From assembly GCA_029378245.1 (NCBI GenBank), contig JARKIF010000029.1:677266-741265 (forward strand): a stretch of 64,000 nt of DNA, in the 5' to 3' direction. Positions 33,849-45,526 of this stretch are shown here, one piece after another; positions within the stretch are counted from its first letter, which is position 1; the number at the start of each line of letters is the position of its first letter. The stretch is from Roridomyces roridus. Its lineage: Eukaryota; Basidiomycota; Agaricomycetes; Agaricales; Mycenaceae. A program made the translations under genes and the position numbers. Under the pieces are notes generated by a model that worked only from the letters and a program-made list of their open reading frames with translations, ran no database searches and was not told the DNA's origin.

Positions 33849-35502
33849 TTACATAAGGAACCTGTGTCGCGTATCCTGGAGGTCGAAGTATCAGCGATCC
33901 AATCGAGCAACACGAATGAACGCACAATGGGATGAGAACTCCCCAGCTGAGGATGCTGTGAGTACTTTTTCGCCAGTATCTCTCTGGCGAGATATCCGTG
34001 AGTCGGTGACGACAAGGAAAGGGAGGAGTACGCACCGGGTCTCTGGCGGCTTGTAATGAGCGTTCTGCGAAAGGAGACGGTGAGGACGTACTGATAGCTT
34101 TGATGAACGCCTGTCCGAAATGCGGAAATTACTTCGCGGCGGAAAGGATCGAGTCAAAACTCACGTAGCTGGCAGCACCCACAGCCTCCCCATCCAAGAA
34201 AGTATCTGCACTCGTCTCGTCGTCTTTACAACCACCGATTGAGATGACGTCCGCTGGTGAAGCATCCCGCCGACGCGCTCTTGCGGAGACCCGATGCATC
34301 TTGGGGTACCCGTGGTGGTTGTACTATGTGTCTCGAGTTAGTGGTGTCCGAGGGTAGGCGAGTGTTTGCATACCATGTAGGGGAGATCTGTAGACCCCAT
34401 TGAGTGAACGAAGGCAGTGACAGACGAGGGATATACCTAGGACGGTTCCGGAATGGCAAGACTGAAAGATGGTAAATACGGAGGGTAATTCAGATCGAAT
34501 GTCAGACGTACGTCAAAGACGGCCTTCATACGACTTGAACTTCAGGGAAGCGCAAGCAAGGATAGACGAACCGTGAGTCGGCATCCAGCAGGTAAGGGAG
34601 AAACCTCGAAACAGTTCGTCAGTCAGTCAAGATGGAGTTTCAAAGGGGGCCCGTTACCATGATATCGTGCATTTCCTATGCAAATAGATCAGATAGACAC
34701 GAGAAGAGCGAGAAACAATAATACATTATCCACGATTTGCCCCGCTTGTTCAAAGTCGACTGGAAAGATAACTGCATGGACGTCAATAGGAAGCTCGGCT
34801 GGCAGGGGTCTGCGAACCGTCATCGTATCCACTCTCCTCGTAGCCCTCCCGATCGCGCGCCTGGCCACCATGTCCGGAGTCTACGCAAACAACTGAGATG
34901 AATTCAAGGGCACTCGGAACACTCACAGTGGAAGAACAAGGCATCATCTGGCTTAGCGCCACGGACCAACCACTTCATGGCCTTGATCATATTCTTCCTC
35001 GTCGGCTGTCCACGGGGGTTTGGGCTGTCGTCGGTGAGTACGACAATCTCCTCCGGCCGATAGCCTGCGTGCTCTAGCTCTGCGATTCAGCAGCGGGCTG
35101 GTATGGGAGCGGCGCTCCGGGACCCACCGACGAGAAAGACAAAGGCGTGCTTCGCATCGGTGATACATCCGCGTAGAGCGTGGCTCTGTCCGAGGTAGTT
35201 GATTCCAATCTTGTTTGAAGACTCATCAGGTATTCAGACAAGAAGGATGGATATCGCACGCAAAGCGCCCGTCGGCGTCCTGTGCATTTAGAGCGGCGGA
35301 AGAACGGGTGTGCTGGTGGCATGAAGTCGTTATGGGGCGCAGTAGGGTGAGAGGCCGATGGGTGACGGTGGCTGTCGTCGTGCGCAGAGCGAGCTCGAGG
35401 GTCCCCAGAGAAATGCACCCCACTCGTTTCATGCGCGGGTGGTTGGCGAGGGTGGTCTCCCCAGCTGGGCTTATGAGACACTGCAGGCCGGGGGAGATAC
35501 AT
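33849..35502 (-). CDS. metacaspase (family C14 cysteine peptidase)
   Basis: Metacaspases cleave after Arg or Lys, usually in a calcium-dependent way, and act in stress, aggregate clearance and cell death. Thirteen introns (from 35210-35259 down to 33876-33925) resolve into a 334-residue frame. The N-terminal prodomain is Pro/His-rich (HKPSWGDHPRQPPAH..), then [48 protein letters not shown], the catalytic His in YSGHGGQ, FPVDFEQAGQIVDNEMHDIMV, the catalytic Cys in FDSCHSGTVL-DLPYM, CKDDETSADTFLDGEAVGAASYAFI, and the usual end ILAKKYSQHPQLGSSHPIDTRHRFLM. Both catalytic residues are intact. Several exons are tiny (12, 14, 18, 25 and 33 nt). The start is uncertain: the frame is open to an ATG at 35613. 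Confidence 0.93.
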
Positions 35503-35725
35503 GAGACCTACGATGAGCCATGATGCGACGCAGCCATCGCGATCTCCCTGTCGGTGGTGGTGGTTTGGGACAAGGAGCATGAGCCGAGGACGCCAAGAGG
35601 ATACGGCCATCATTTTCCCATCACGTCATCGAGCTTCACGTGACTTCACTTGATTCTCTACGTATCCCTCGCACGAATATACGTACTTATGCACTCCCCG
35701 CCTCAAATCTACTTGAATTTCAGAG

Positions 35726-37850
35726 TCATCCTCCACCCCCGTCCTTTTTGACGCTCTGCCACTCAACCATGAACGACGCCGCCAATGACAAAATGCCCAA
35801 CGCAAGCCCCAAGTAGAAGGTTGAAACAATAGCCTGGTTGAGGTTAATCAAAGACAAAACACAGACAGAAATTGCCAAACCTCGTTGTACACGACGAGTA
35901 CCCGGTCCATGAGATCAGCAGGGACGCTTTGCAGAGAAGTCGCACCAGCGCCGAGGATGGATGCTGGGTCCACGCCGGGGATACTCTCCAAGCCGGACTG
36001 GAGCTTATTAGTAAGCACGCTTTGGGAAATTGCAACTGATATGGCGCCGCCTGAAACTCATGTTAGTTCAGCGTTTAAATGCCACAAAATTACTTGCCAA
36101 CAGTCTTCCCGAACTCATAAGCGCAGTGCCGATGGGTACATCTTTGAGTCCAAGCACCGTCTGGGCAGCGACCTGCGGCTGCATCAGCCCAAGGCCTATA
36201 CCCAACCCCGTGACGAATTCGAACGGAATTCACTTGATGTGGTTCGAGTTGACTTTCAGTGTCGCGAGAAGGCCCACTCCAATAGAAGCGATGACCGAGG
36301 ATGCGATCATGAACGGCGCAAAATAGCTTTGAGACTGTAAGCATACATATTCTGGTGCGCAGATGGAGTAAGACTCACCCCACGAGGGATATCAGCGATC
36401 CTGCAAGCAAACTGCTAAAGACGAGGCTGAGGACCAAAGGAATGTTATCAACCCCCGTGCGTTCCGCAGAGACTCCACGAATGGCTTGAAACCAGATGGG
36501 CAACTATCTCGAGTCGATTCAAATTGGTCAATCAAGGTGAAGCTGGAGTACGCACGTAAACAGTTACGACGAACATCAATGAAGTCATCGCAAACCCATG
36601 CAGTGCACTACTCCAAATACTCCGCTTCCGGAAGATCCTCGGCGGGATAGTCGCATCCTCCTGCTTCCAGATTTGCACGCCCACGAACACGCCGAAGAGT
36701 AAACCAAATACGCATAAGAGCGCAATGATGCGAGCGGAGTTCCACGCGTACGTCGTCCCTCCCCACTGCAGAGCGAGCAGCATGCTGACAAGGGCGGGTA
36801 CGAAGAACAACGTGCCCCATGGATCCAGGAGAGCAAAATATTCGTTCCAAGTCGCGAATGTTCGGCGAGGTCGCCTGCGGTCGGGTATTTGGAGGAGGGT
36901 CACGACTACAAGTGTGGCACCGCCCTGGAAATCAATCTGGTTATTCCGCGTCTAGTTTCGGGGAAAGCACTTACGAAGGGAAGGTTCTATGAATGCTAAT
37001 CAGCCTGGGTGGAGTGAGAGGCAGGGGCATACCAAATAAAAGCACCACCGCCAGCCAACCTTATCCGTGAGCACGCCACCCAGGAGCTACGACTCATAAG
37101 CACACCACTTGCACCCACCGGAGCCACGACGTTCGCCAGTCCATATGCTCCGCCTATCATGCCGCTGTATACCGATCGTTTCTGCAAAGGTACAGTGGTC
37201 GCAATAATGTTGAACGCGCCAGCCATGACCCCGGCGGAGCCCAAACCCGCGACGGCCCGGCCGATGATGAGTGCTCGCGAATTGGGGGCGATCGCAGAGA
37301 GGAGGGAGCCGAGTTGAAATAGACTGAGTACGGTGACGTATACCCATTTCATTGGCAAGAAAGTGTATATCTTGCCGTAGAGCAGTTGAGTGCAGGACAT
37401 GGACTGGGTGGAATGAGCATGAGCACGACCGTGGGGGAAGACGGACCAGGAGATATCTGAAGAGTGTTAGGTACCGTCCACTCAAGATCGTGATGCTACG
37501 TACGCAGAGCTGTACCACCCGACATCTTTCAAAGAATGGAATTGGTCAGTGATCTTGGGTATAGCGATGGAAATTATGGTCATATCCTGATAAGAAGTCA
37601 GTTCCTGTGACTGCGGCGATCGAGAAATAACCACCAAGGAGAGCAAGAAGACGGAGATAGAGAGAGATATTATCAAGAGGACGAATTGGAAACCGCCGCT
37701 GGAGGCCCGTCGTTCGGGAAGAATGTGTATCGCGACTGGCAGACCCGGCTCCTCGTCGGACGGCACAGAATCGTTCTTCGTGATGAGGCGCAGTGGGATG
37801 GGCGGGTCCGCTGTAAGTGAGGCATCGGGTGGGACGACGGGGGGTGGCAT
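35726..37850 (-). CDS. MFS transporter, DHA2-type 14-TM drug/H+ antiporter
   Basis: The protein starts [17 protein letters not shown], has a cytosolic tail, then TM1 ([20 protein letters not shown]) and typical DHA2 landmarks: [28 protein letters not shown], the motif C-like [78 protein letters not shown] and a final helix [12 protein letters not shown]. Length is about 560 residues over some 11 exons, one only 12 nt (NLPF). Two places are odd. One intron near 37070-37100 is only about 32 bp. Around 36100 the frame joining GTALM to GAISVAISQ needs either a weak GTTCGG donor or a one-base frameshift. These pumps export toxic compounds or secondary metabolites. It lies next to a regulator and two hydrolases. 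Confidence 0.85.
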
Positions 37851-39095
37851 GATACAGGGACTCACCGATCCTGTCCCATGCCCTATAAGTACTTACTTGC
37901 CGGGAGCTTGACGTCAGCACGACCGAGCTTAAGCGACTAATGAAGAGAGGTTATTTGAAGCTAGCGGGCTGCTCGCCGTATTTCGCATGGGAACCGTGTA
38001 GCTATCTAGCGAGCTGCTGGTTTGGGCAGGGGGGAAGGGCGTCCGTGCTTCGTTACAAGGGACAGCCTGTCGCTTCAAGAACGTCTCGACTGGTGTGAGA
38101 CATCCGTTCTGACCGGACGACGAGAAGCCGAACAACTAGAGATGGTGGTGGTTTGGGGCAAAGAAGCAGTGATGGCACCCAAGCGGCACCAAGCACATCA
38201 GCACGGCTCGGACCATCTCGTCGTTCCTTCGGCCGAACAACCAATGTTCCCATGTTACTCAACCCCCGATCAGCGCCCATGACGGGGTTGTTGGCGTCCA
38301 CTGCAACGAAAAATTGAATTCACAGCCCAAATGTAAACAGTCAAACCGTAAGTTACTAAGTATGTACGGCCGTTGCCCGTGATCCCCGTGGTGTAGGGCC
38401 TTGTCATGAAGCAAGTGCTGGAAATGAAACACTGAACCGTAGCTTGAATTCTTTAGGTAGGGGAATATACGGGAAGCGGATTCAAACGCAACTGATCCTT
38501 CAACTAATTGAGATTTGGGGAAGATCTACATACACTCGCCAGTGTGACTTTCTCACCAGTGAATCAACGCTGCCGCGTCGGTCTGCCTTGGTGCAACAAC
38601 TCAGGCTAAGTGTTTAAATTTGGATCGAAACACTGCTGCGGTTTCATTGCGATTGCCCGTTGAGAAATCGAGCGTAAGTATCTAGGGCAATCATTGATGG
38701 TAGTGTCAGTTGACGTTTCAAGAATCCCCGCTGCATGTATTACGAATCCTGCCGAACGCTGGCCGAATGCTGAGGAGATCAAGCAGACTGCTGGATCGGA
38801 GCCCTCAGTGCCTCAGGGTCAGTCTGACTGTCCAGTGTAACGTTGGCCAATTTCAGCACGCTGCTCTGATTGGAAACCCACACTCGGGCGGGCTGGTTGG
38901 CAAATGGTGCAGGTTTCTTTTTCGTCTCAGTCTGTCAGAGTCTGGCAAAAAAAGGCTGGTCATTTGAGCAACGTGATGCTGACAAACGCTCGGCCTTCCT
39001 TATGGAGTTTTGTGTTGCCCCACATTGTCGGCGTTAGTCGCTTACATATCGTTTCTATATGCACCTTGTCTTTTGGGAGCCTGCCACCACCCTCA
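37851..39095. other. shared upstream region of transporter and regulator, no gene recognised
   Basis: The transporter (minus) and the tandem zinc-cluster regulator (plus) start on opposite sides of this 1.2-kb stretch, so it must hold both promoters. No conserved CGG inverted pair or TATA box stood out on reading. Confidence 0.4.
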
Positions 39096-41184
39096 ATGTC
39101 GCCCACCGCAGACCCCCTCTCTCAACGAAGCCTCGGAAGCCTCAAAAACCCAACCTGCATGCTCTGCAGGAGACGGAAAGTCGTGCGTATCTTTAAGCTA
39201 TCTTCTCTGCGACCTGAGTACAAACACTCATCCTGGACAGCGCTGTGACGGACGCAGCCCTTGTACGCGGTGCTCGAGAGCAAAGACACCCGTGATATGC
39301 ACATATATCGCCGAAGCCGTCAATGACCGCCGTCCACAGCTCCCGAAAGGCGCTGCATGTCTCCCTTGCCGGTATGCACCTCAGCTGCCTCATTTTTCGT
39401 CGGCTGAGCACTGTGCCGCGTGTAGGAAGCGCAAACGTGTATGCCCCCATTCCCAGATCTCTCCCCGTTACTGACGCGAGTCTCAGAGATGCGATGGAAA
39501 TGTCCCGTGCCAAGGATGCAAGTCGTCGCTGGAGGACTGTCGATATCAATACGATTTTTGGACTGAGGAGCTCACGTCCAAGCCTATCTGGCGCGTGGAA
39601 ACAGAGACGTGCGTTGCTAACACCTCACCGCAACGTACGGACCTCGACCGAAATCCTGATACGTCGGACGAGATCTCCACGGTGCTTGATTTCCGGCTTC
39701 AGTGTCGGCGAAATAGCGGTCAGGCATCTACTTACTGGCTTCTGAAGCTCATCCTCCATGTTTAGGCCCCGTTGAATCTGATCCTGGCGGATCTACGCTG
39801 TGCTTGGTCTTCAAATCAATGCCGATATACGGCACTCCGTCCGCTCGTGTATCTCCCTTGTGTCTCACGAACGAGCTATACAGTCTGTAAGTTGAAATTT
39901 CCGTTCTATTGGCTCGCTTATAGACCAACCATTCAGGCGAAACACATTCCTCGCCCACTGCTGGCAGTACGGCCTCAACGTGACCCTAGAAAAACGTGAA
40001 GCCCTCTCCCGCGGCGAAACCCTTGGCATTATCCATCCCGCCCTCGTCAACATCTGCCAACTTGTTGGCTACTTCCTCGCCATGCCCGGGACGTGGATCG
40101 CCAAATGGGGACTCACAGAAGGCGAGGTCTCCGAAGCCCGCGCCGTCTCGCGTGTCCTGGACTCGCCTGAGAGCTCCGTCCACCTGGATGCCACGACCTC
40201 CATGCAGCTGCACACCTTGTTCATCATGTACCACGCAATCAAAGGCGATGATACGAGGCGCATGACGTTGGCTCACCGGATGCAGGCGGTGTATTTGGAG
40301 AATCCGCTTGAGATTTATCCGGATGCAACTACGAGTGAGGTGTTTGGGCTTCCGACTCTCGCTGCGTGTTGTCCGCATACTCCCGCGGGCGAAGCGAGGG
40401 CGGCATTTTCGAGGATGATGACAGTCGAAATTGTCGGGATGCTGTTATTCAGGGAAGAGCCGATGTTTGATCCTTCGCTCAGGGATACGTTCAGATTGTT
40501 GATGGTGGGTTTGATCCCCTTTCACGACTTCTTCACTCAATATTCGGAACGCAGGTCACAAACGCAACGGACACCGAGATGAACTTCCTACACGCCAAGA
40601 GTGCACTTCTCCTACTTGACTCTCGGTCTTTGGTTGAAGAATGGGACTCAGGTAAATTCATTCTCTATTCCCGCCCACACATCTAACCGGCCCCAGCAGA
40701 CACCCTCGAATCCACAACCTGGAACGAACGCTACGAGTTCCTCATTGAGCACCTCACCTCCCACCTCTCCATCACCAAGACACCCCTCCTCGAACTCTCC
40801 TTCATCCACCCAGCCCAAATACTGACCCTCAAAACATGCATCCTCATGACCCTCGCCGCACTAGCCAACCTGCACGCCCTCTTCGCGCCCTTCCAACCCT
40901 CCTCACGCGCAAAGCACTCAGAGGCCATAGACAACATGGTGTTGATCTCGAGCTCGTTCGTCGCCGAGGATTATAGGTATTTCGAGGCCACAATCTCAGT
41001 GGCGTGGGCGGTTGCTTTGCGGTCAGTGTCGACGGGAATCTTCCTGCCGCTGTCAGAGGTGAACGCGGTCGACGCGGAATTCGATGTGGATGCGCTGCCA
41101 GAACCATCCCAGCGCTCGTTGGATATTATTCGGGGGTGTAATGCGACGTTTTCGAGGTTGTTCCCATTTGTGATCCAAGGTTGA
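39096..41184 (+). CDS. transcription regulator with two tandem Zn2Cys6 clusters
   Basis: Seven introns (39183-39240, 39372-39425, 39439-39486, 39719-39765, 39887-39936, 40505-40554, 40652-40696) give exactly 578 residues. Two zinc clusters lie in the first 105 residues: CMLCRRRKVRC..CTRCSRAKTPVIC and, 19 residues later, CLPCRKRKRRC..CQGCKSSLEDC. The second is assembled through a 13-nt exon (39426-39438). The rest matches a mushroom-specific regulator family as I know it: LRNTFLAHCWQYGLNV, GIIHPALVNICQLVGYFLA, DTEMNFLHAKSALLL, NERYEFLIEHLTSHLS, LSFIHPAQILTLKTCILM, FAPFQPSSRAKHSEAID, EDYRYFEATISVAW. It should act in the nucleus. Its position between a transporter and hydrolases suggests it controls them, which is inference. 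Confidence 0.9.
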
Positions 41185-41969
41185 GTGGATTTTGGTGTGT
41201 ACGGTAATTTCTGTACTAATACCTAAGTAGTTATCTAAGTCATAAATTGTGCAACCATATTAGCACGACGCTCTAACCAACTGAGCTAGACGGCCGAGTG
41301 AATAACCGGGGTTGGTCAATGCACACCTCCCTCGGGAGCGGTGCGTTGGTGGAGAGAACGTTTCCATACAGTGAACGCCTCATCCGGTGCTCATGAGCGA
41401 GAGATCTAGCAGGAAGCCAGGGACTGCAATTTTCTTCGAAGAACGAACTTCCAAGTTGGAGCTCAGAAAAGATCATAAATATGACAAACCTTGTAGCCGA
41501 CCTGGTACCACTCCGGACCTGCCGTCTTGTGCTAATTCGCCGAATATTCATACCCGCGCCAATAAGAAGTGTTGATGGTCTGCACGATCGGTGGGACCGG
41601 ACACGTTTGACTTGGTATGGAATTGGATAGGCCAGCGACGTAGACCGCCCGGAGAGGGATGGGATAGCGGTAGCACAACGGTGAAGTTCGATTGGGAGTC
41701 AAAGACCAAGGTCGGATAAAAATCAATACACAACGACCACGCTCGAGCCATGCATCGAGTGAATGCTCCTCAGAATGCATCAGCGCTGTAAGGAGTTCGA
41801 ATCCAAGATCGCCGATTTGTCCCCAAAATTTTGCCGGGCCAACACGAGAGGGCTAACCTCTGTTCGGTTGTTGTTCAGTCTCTGTGAGATTCTCATCAGA
41901 ACAGTCAGTGGAAGCGGTTGCTTATTCCGAATTCACTACATCCGCTGTACACGCCATAGAAGCCATTTT
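41185..41969. other. intergenic; contains a tRNA fragment, otherwise nothing recognised
   Basis: Convergent gap between the regulator and the esterase. Apart from the tRNA-Ile half at 41258-41295 no feature was seen. Confidence 0.4.
41258..41295 (-). tRNA. 5' half of tRNA-Ile (AAT), truncated
   Basis: Read on the minus strand, GGCCGTCTAGCTCAGTTGGT is followed by TAGAGCGTCGTGCTAATA. This is the acceptor 5' strand, a complete D arm with an intact A box, and the anticodon stem and loop GTGCTAATA with anticodon AAT, as in fungal tRNA-Ile. After the anticodon loop the sequence departs completely: no anticodon 3' stem, T arm (GTTCGA) or matching acceptor GACGGCC occurs in the next 150 bases. It is therefore a broken half gene, or less likely a gene with a very long intron. 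Confidence 0.7.
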
Positions 41970-44204
41970 TCAGTTCTCGTAGAAATTCAACGGGAACCCC
42001 AACAAATCGCACTGATTCCCCTCCATCCACGCACTCCCCCGACTTGGCCAATCAAGGACCCTCACGGGAGCCTCCGTACTCCTCGCATCCTGCCAAAGTC
42101 CCCACTGCGCAAGCGCAGCCGCAGTTCCCGCGAACCCTCTCGCAGCAAGGAACGCGGGACTCGGATTCGGGTTGAACGTCCGCGCAAATGAAGCCCAGAC
42201 GTCTACCGTTACTTGTGAGAACGGCAGGTCGTGCTCGTCGCGGAAGGGGAGGCTGGCTTGGCCGAGGTTTCCAAACATGAAATTGAGTTCGCCCGAGTGA
42301 CATCTGCCAGATTATTAGAGTTGGGAATTCAACTTGAGAAGACGAACTGGAAGTAAGGCAACGACGGATCGCCAAAGGGATGTGTGGGCGTAGCAGGTGG
42401 GTCGCATATCCCCGGAATGGGCTCGAAACCTCCGTAGCTGCGGTCGAATTGGTACGTCCACATGGACTTGAAGACGTTGTGCAGCACGGAAGAGTGCGCG
42501 GTGGCTTGATCCAAGCACAAGAACTCTCCGTCCGTGGCCACCCTTCCAGTGACATTGAAGATATCCAAGGTATCATTCCCCGTCGAGGGCCGAGGGAACA
42601 AATCCGAGTTGAGGACCAGTGTTGTCAGGTTTGCCGCAATTCTGTTGGTGAGCAGAAGTTTTGCGAGGAGAATGGATCACAACGCACGGGATTCCCTCGA
42701 TGGACGCTGCCTGTGTGGTCCCACTCCCAGGGAAGCTCCCAGCAAAATCTACTCCATCGTCCGCCATCCAGCCGAATATAACGTGTGCATTCGACGCAGC
42801 AGGTCCCTGGCCATCAACCGACAACCGGTCTCGGACAAGAAACTTGCCATCCACAACCAGAAACTTTGGTGCATCCGGAGCATTCTGCAACGTCTGCCAA
42901 GGCAAGGCTCGCAGGCACTCGAGCGTCTCTCCGCTTCCACACCCAACCTCGTCGATAAAAGCACCCGCCGCGACAGCCACCTCTTGCTCGATCGTAAAAT
43001 ACTCTGAGTACGTACTGGCGAAGGCAAAGCCAGCAAGATTGCTCTGTGCGATGGCGCCTGCGAAGAGGCCGATGGCGGGTGGGGAACCGAGGAGGGCGCG
43101 CACGGATCCTGCGCCTGCGCTTTGCCCAAAGATCGTTCTGCTTCCAGGTGAGCTTTCAATGTGAGGATGATGAATGGGGTACGTACACCCGCGACGGATC
43201 TCCTCCAAACGAGGCGATATGCTCGTGTACCCAATTGAGCGCGGTTATCTGGTCGGCCAACCCAAAGTTCCCATTCGTAACTCCATCATCCAACGCCAAG
43301 AATCCAAGCGCGCCCAAGCGATAGTTGATTGTAACGACCACCACATCTCCTCGACTCACCAAACTCCCACCGTCATAAACAGCGTCCGATCCCTCCCCGC
43401 CCGTAAACGCCCCGCCGTGGATCCAAAACATCACCGGCTTCAAAGCGCTGCTCGGGGTGCTTGCCACTGGTAAGAATGGAGTGAATATATTGAGGAAAAG
43501 GCAATTCTCGTCTGCTCCGGCACCCGCGCCGACTTGCGCGCAGCGATCGCCAAAGGTAAGTGCCGAGATGTTGGGAGGGCCGGTGTAGACCGAGGAGTAC
43601 GTCCATCTCGCGGGCTCGTTGGCGTATGGAATACCGAGGAAGCGGAAGGAAATGTGGTCGCGCGTTCCAGTGATCGAAAGGTCTTCGGATTGGACGGTGA
43701 CTCGCCACTTTTCGCTGAGATCCGTCTGATTGGAAACTCTGTTCGGGGCAGAGTTGGCGCAAAAGGCGGGGAGGTTCTCGGTACACGCGGCCGTCGAGAT
43801 TCCAGACGTGCTGACGACGGGACAGAGTCCGTTGTTGTGTGTCGAGGAGCCTCCGACCCAGTACCTTTGAGTGCGTGAAGCGTCGGATTGGAACGACAGA
43901 TACGCCAAAGTATCTTGGATATCGGACTTGAAGAAAGTCCCGTTGGTTGGCGTGAGATCCTCCCCGATTTTGGCGCAAGAGGCGAGTGCGTCTGCGTGCG
44001 AGCGAGCGCTGATGAGGATTGTGGTATCATGTTCGGACGTCGTGGGCCCTGCGGGGCTGTCAGAACAGCAGAGACGAAAATTGAAGACTTGCAATCGAGA
44101 TCATTGTGGAGTAGCATCCACAGGTCCGAGCCCACGGTCGTGGAAGTGCTGGCGCGGACTGAGCCCAGCGAAGAGCAGAGAAGTAAGAGTAGAGCGGAGA
44201 GCAT
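41970..44204 (-). CDS. secreted type B carboxylesterase/lipase with N-terminal extra domain
   Basis: Type B carboxylesterases hydrolyse esters through a Ser-Glu/Asp-His triad. Four introns give 684 residues. Signal peptide MLSALLLLLCSSLGSVRAST; then about 130 residues with paired cysteines (ALASCAKIGEDL..., RYWVGG, CPVVS, LPAFC) that recall a C-type-lectin-like fold; then the hydrolase: RFLGIPYANEP, DENCLFLNIFTP, PVMFWIHGGAFTGGE, VVTINYRLGALGFL, the nucleophile elbow TIFGQSAGAGS, DDGVDFAGSFPG and the His region CHSGELNFMFG. All catalytic motifs are present. The first intron (44049-44092) starts GCAAGT instead of GT and is needed to give NDLDW-GPTTSEHDT. The other introns are 43141-43186, 42642-42687 and 42304-42347. 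It is transcribed divergently from the hydrolase at 44640. Confidence 0.92.
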
Positions 44205-44639
44205 GGCGCGCAGTGTGTGTGGGTGCACTCAATTCACATATAGGCTTCGGAGAAAACTCGGCTACCAGCTGACCAGCTGACCCGGGGCGGGCTTCCGAGA
44301 AAGGATAGGCGTCGGCGAGGGGGCGCGTGGGCGGCTTTGAGCGTGGGTTTGTGAGAGTCTGAGAGATGTATCGAGCAGGAGTCAGAACAAGCCCCGAGAA
44401 AAAGAAGCGAGGTCTCGGTGGCATCAAGTGCGACAAACGGGGACTTTAAGTTCGAGGTCTTGGATTTATTTCGAGGAACGGCGAGCGACGGCGTCGAAGA
44501 CAGTCTGGGAAGAATACGCCGTGGGCAGATGAGAGTAGAAGACAAGATGCGATCAATCAAGGATCAATGAGCCAAACATGTCACAACGCACCTCCAGCAT
44601 TATAAATCGCTCGCGCAATTCACTGACTCATATTCGAAC
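44205..44639. promoter_or_regulatory. divergent promoter of esterase and isochorismatase-like genes
   Basis: The 435-bp gap separates two start codons facing apart. TATAAAT at 44601-44607 lies 33 bp before the plus-strand ATG. A CGGGGACTTT word occurs at 44438-44447. Shared control is likely from the layout but not shown. Confidence 0.55.
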
Positions 44640-45306
44640 ATGTCTCTCTCCCTCTCCCCACAAACAACCCTCGTCGTAGTCGACGTCCAAACCGGTGAGT
44701 GTCAATGAGAATATCGCACCTTCAGGTTTCAGCCCTCACGCTCAACTGCGAGTCACAGGATTCACCCTCGCTCCATACTCCTCACTGAACGTCTACCCCT
44801 CCCTCCCCACGGTCCTCGCCAACATCACCTCTACAATCCAGGCATTCCGCACCGCCTCAATTCCCGTAATCCACATCCATCACGCCTCTGTCGATCCTGA
44901 CTCGCCTCTCAACCCCTACCTCAACCCCGAGGGATACAAAGTGCACCCCGCCGCGGCTCCCCTTCCAGACGAGATCATATTCGTGAAACACGTCAACTCG
45001 GGCTTCATCGGAACTGGGCTCGAGGAGCATTTGCGGAGGGAGGGGATCAAGACGCTCGTAATCGTGGGGCTGACGACGTCGCATTGTGTGAGCACCACGA
45101 CGCGGATGGCGGGAAATTTGGGGTGGGAGGTCTTTTTGGCGAGGGATGGGACGGGCATGTTCGAAAGGAAGGCCGCACCCGGAGGGAACGGCGAGGGATT
45201 CAGTGCTGAGACGATGCACGAGGTGGCGTTGAGCGAGTTGCATGGAGAGTTTGCCACTGTGATCACAACGGACAAGATCATCGAGGCTTTGAAAAAGGTG
45301 GAATAG
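44640..45306 (+). CDS. isochorismatase-like cysteine hydrolase
   Basis: This superfamily hydrolyses isochorismate, nicotinamide, N-carbamoyl or amide substrates with an Asp-Lys-Cys triad. One 64-bp intron (44695-44758) gives 200 residues: TTLVVVDVQTGFTLAPY (catalytic Asp), IPVIHIHHAS, IIFVKHVNSGFIGTGL (Lys) and LVIVGLTTSHCVSTTTRMAGNLG (Cys), then a C-terminal helix ending IIEALKKVE. There is no signal peptide, so it is probably cytosolic. Length and motifs match the family well; the exact substrate cannot be told. It could act downstream of the divergent esterase, for instance on an amide or aromatic product, but this is inference. Confidence 0.92.
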
Positions 45307-45526
45307 TGCATTGAATGCAAGAGACATCTGTACAGAGATATTTCCTGAAGTACCCGATAAGAGATGAAAAGGAGGAAAGAACGTGGTAGACAACAGCAAT
45401 AACGAGAATAAATTAAATGAAGGTGGTGCCCAGTACCTGATAAATAGCATGCGTTGCGAGGAGCGAAGGACCTCAACTGCGTCTGCCAAAGTTGACCATG
45501 CGCTGTTATGGGCAGTGAGCCGGAGG

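Noticed and set aside
34953..35613. Long unspliced minus-strand frame read as a separate protein
   Set aside because: Only its first part is coding; introns convert it into the prodomain and start of the metacaspase.
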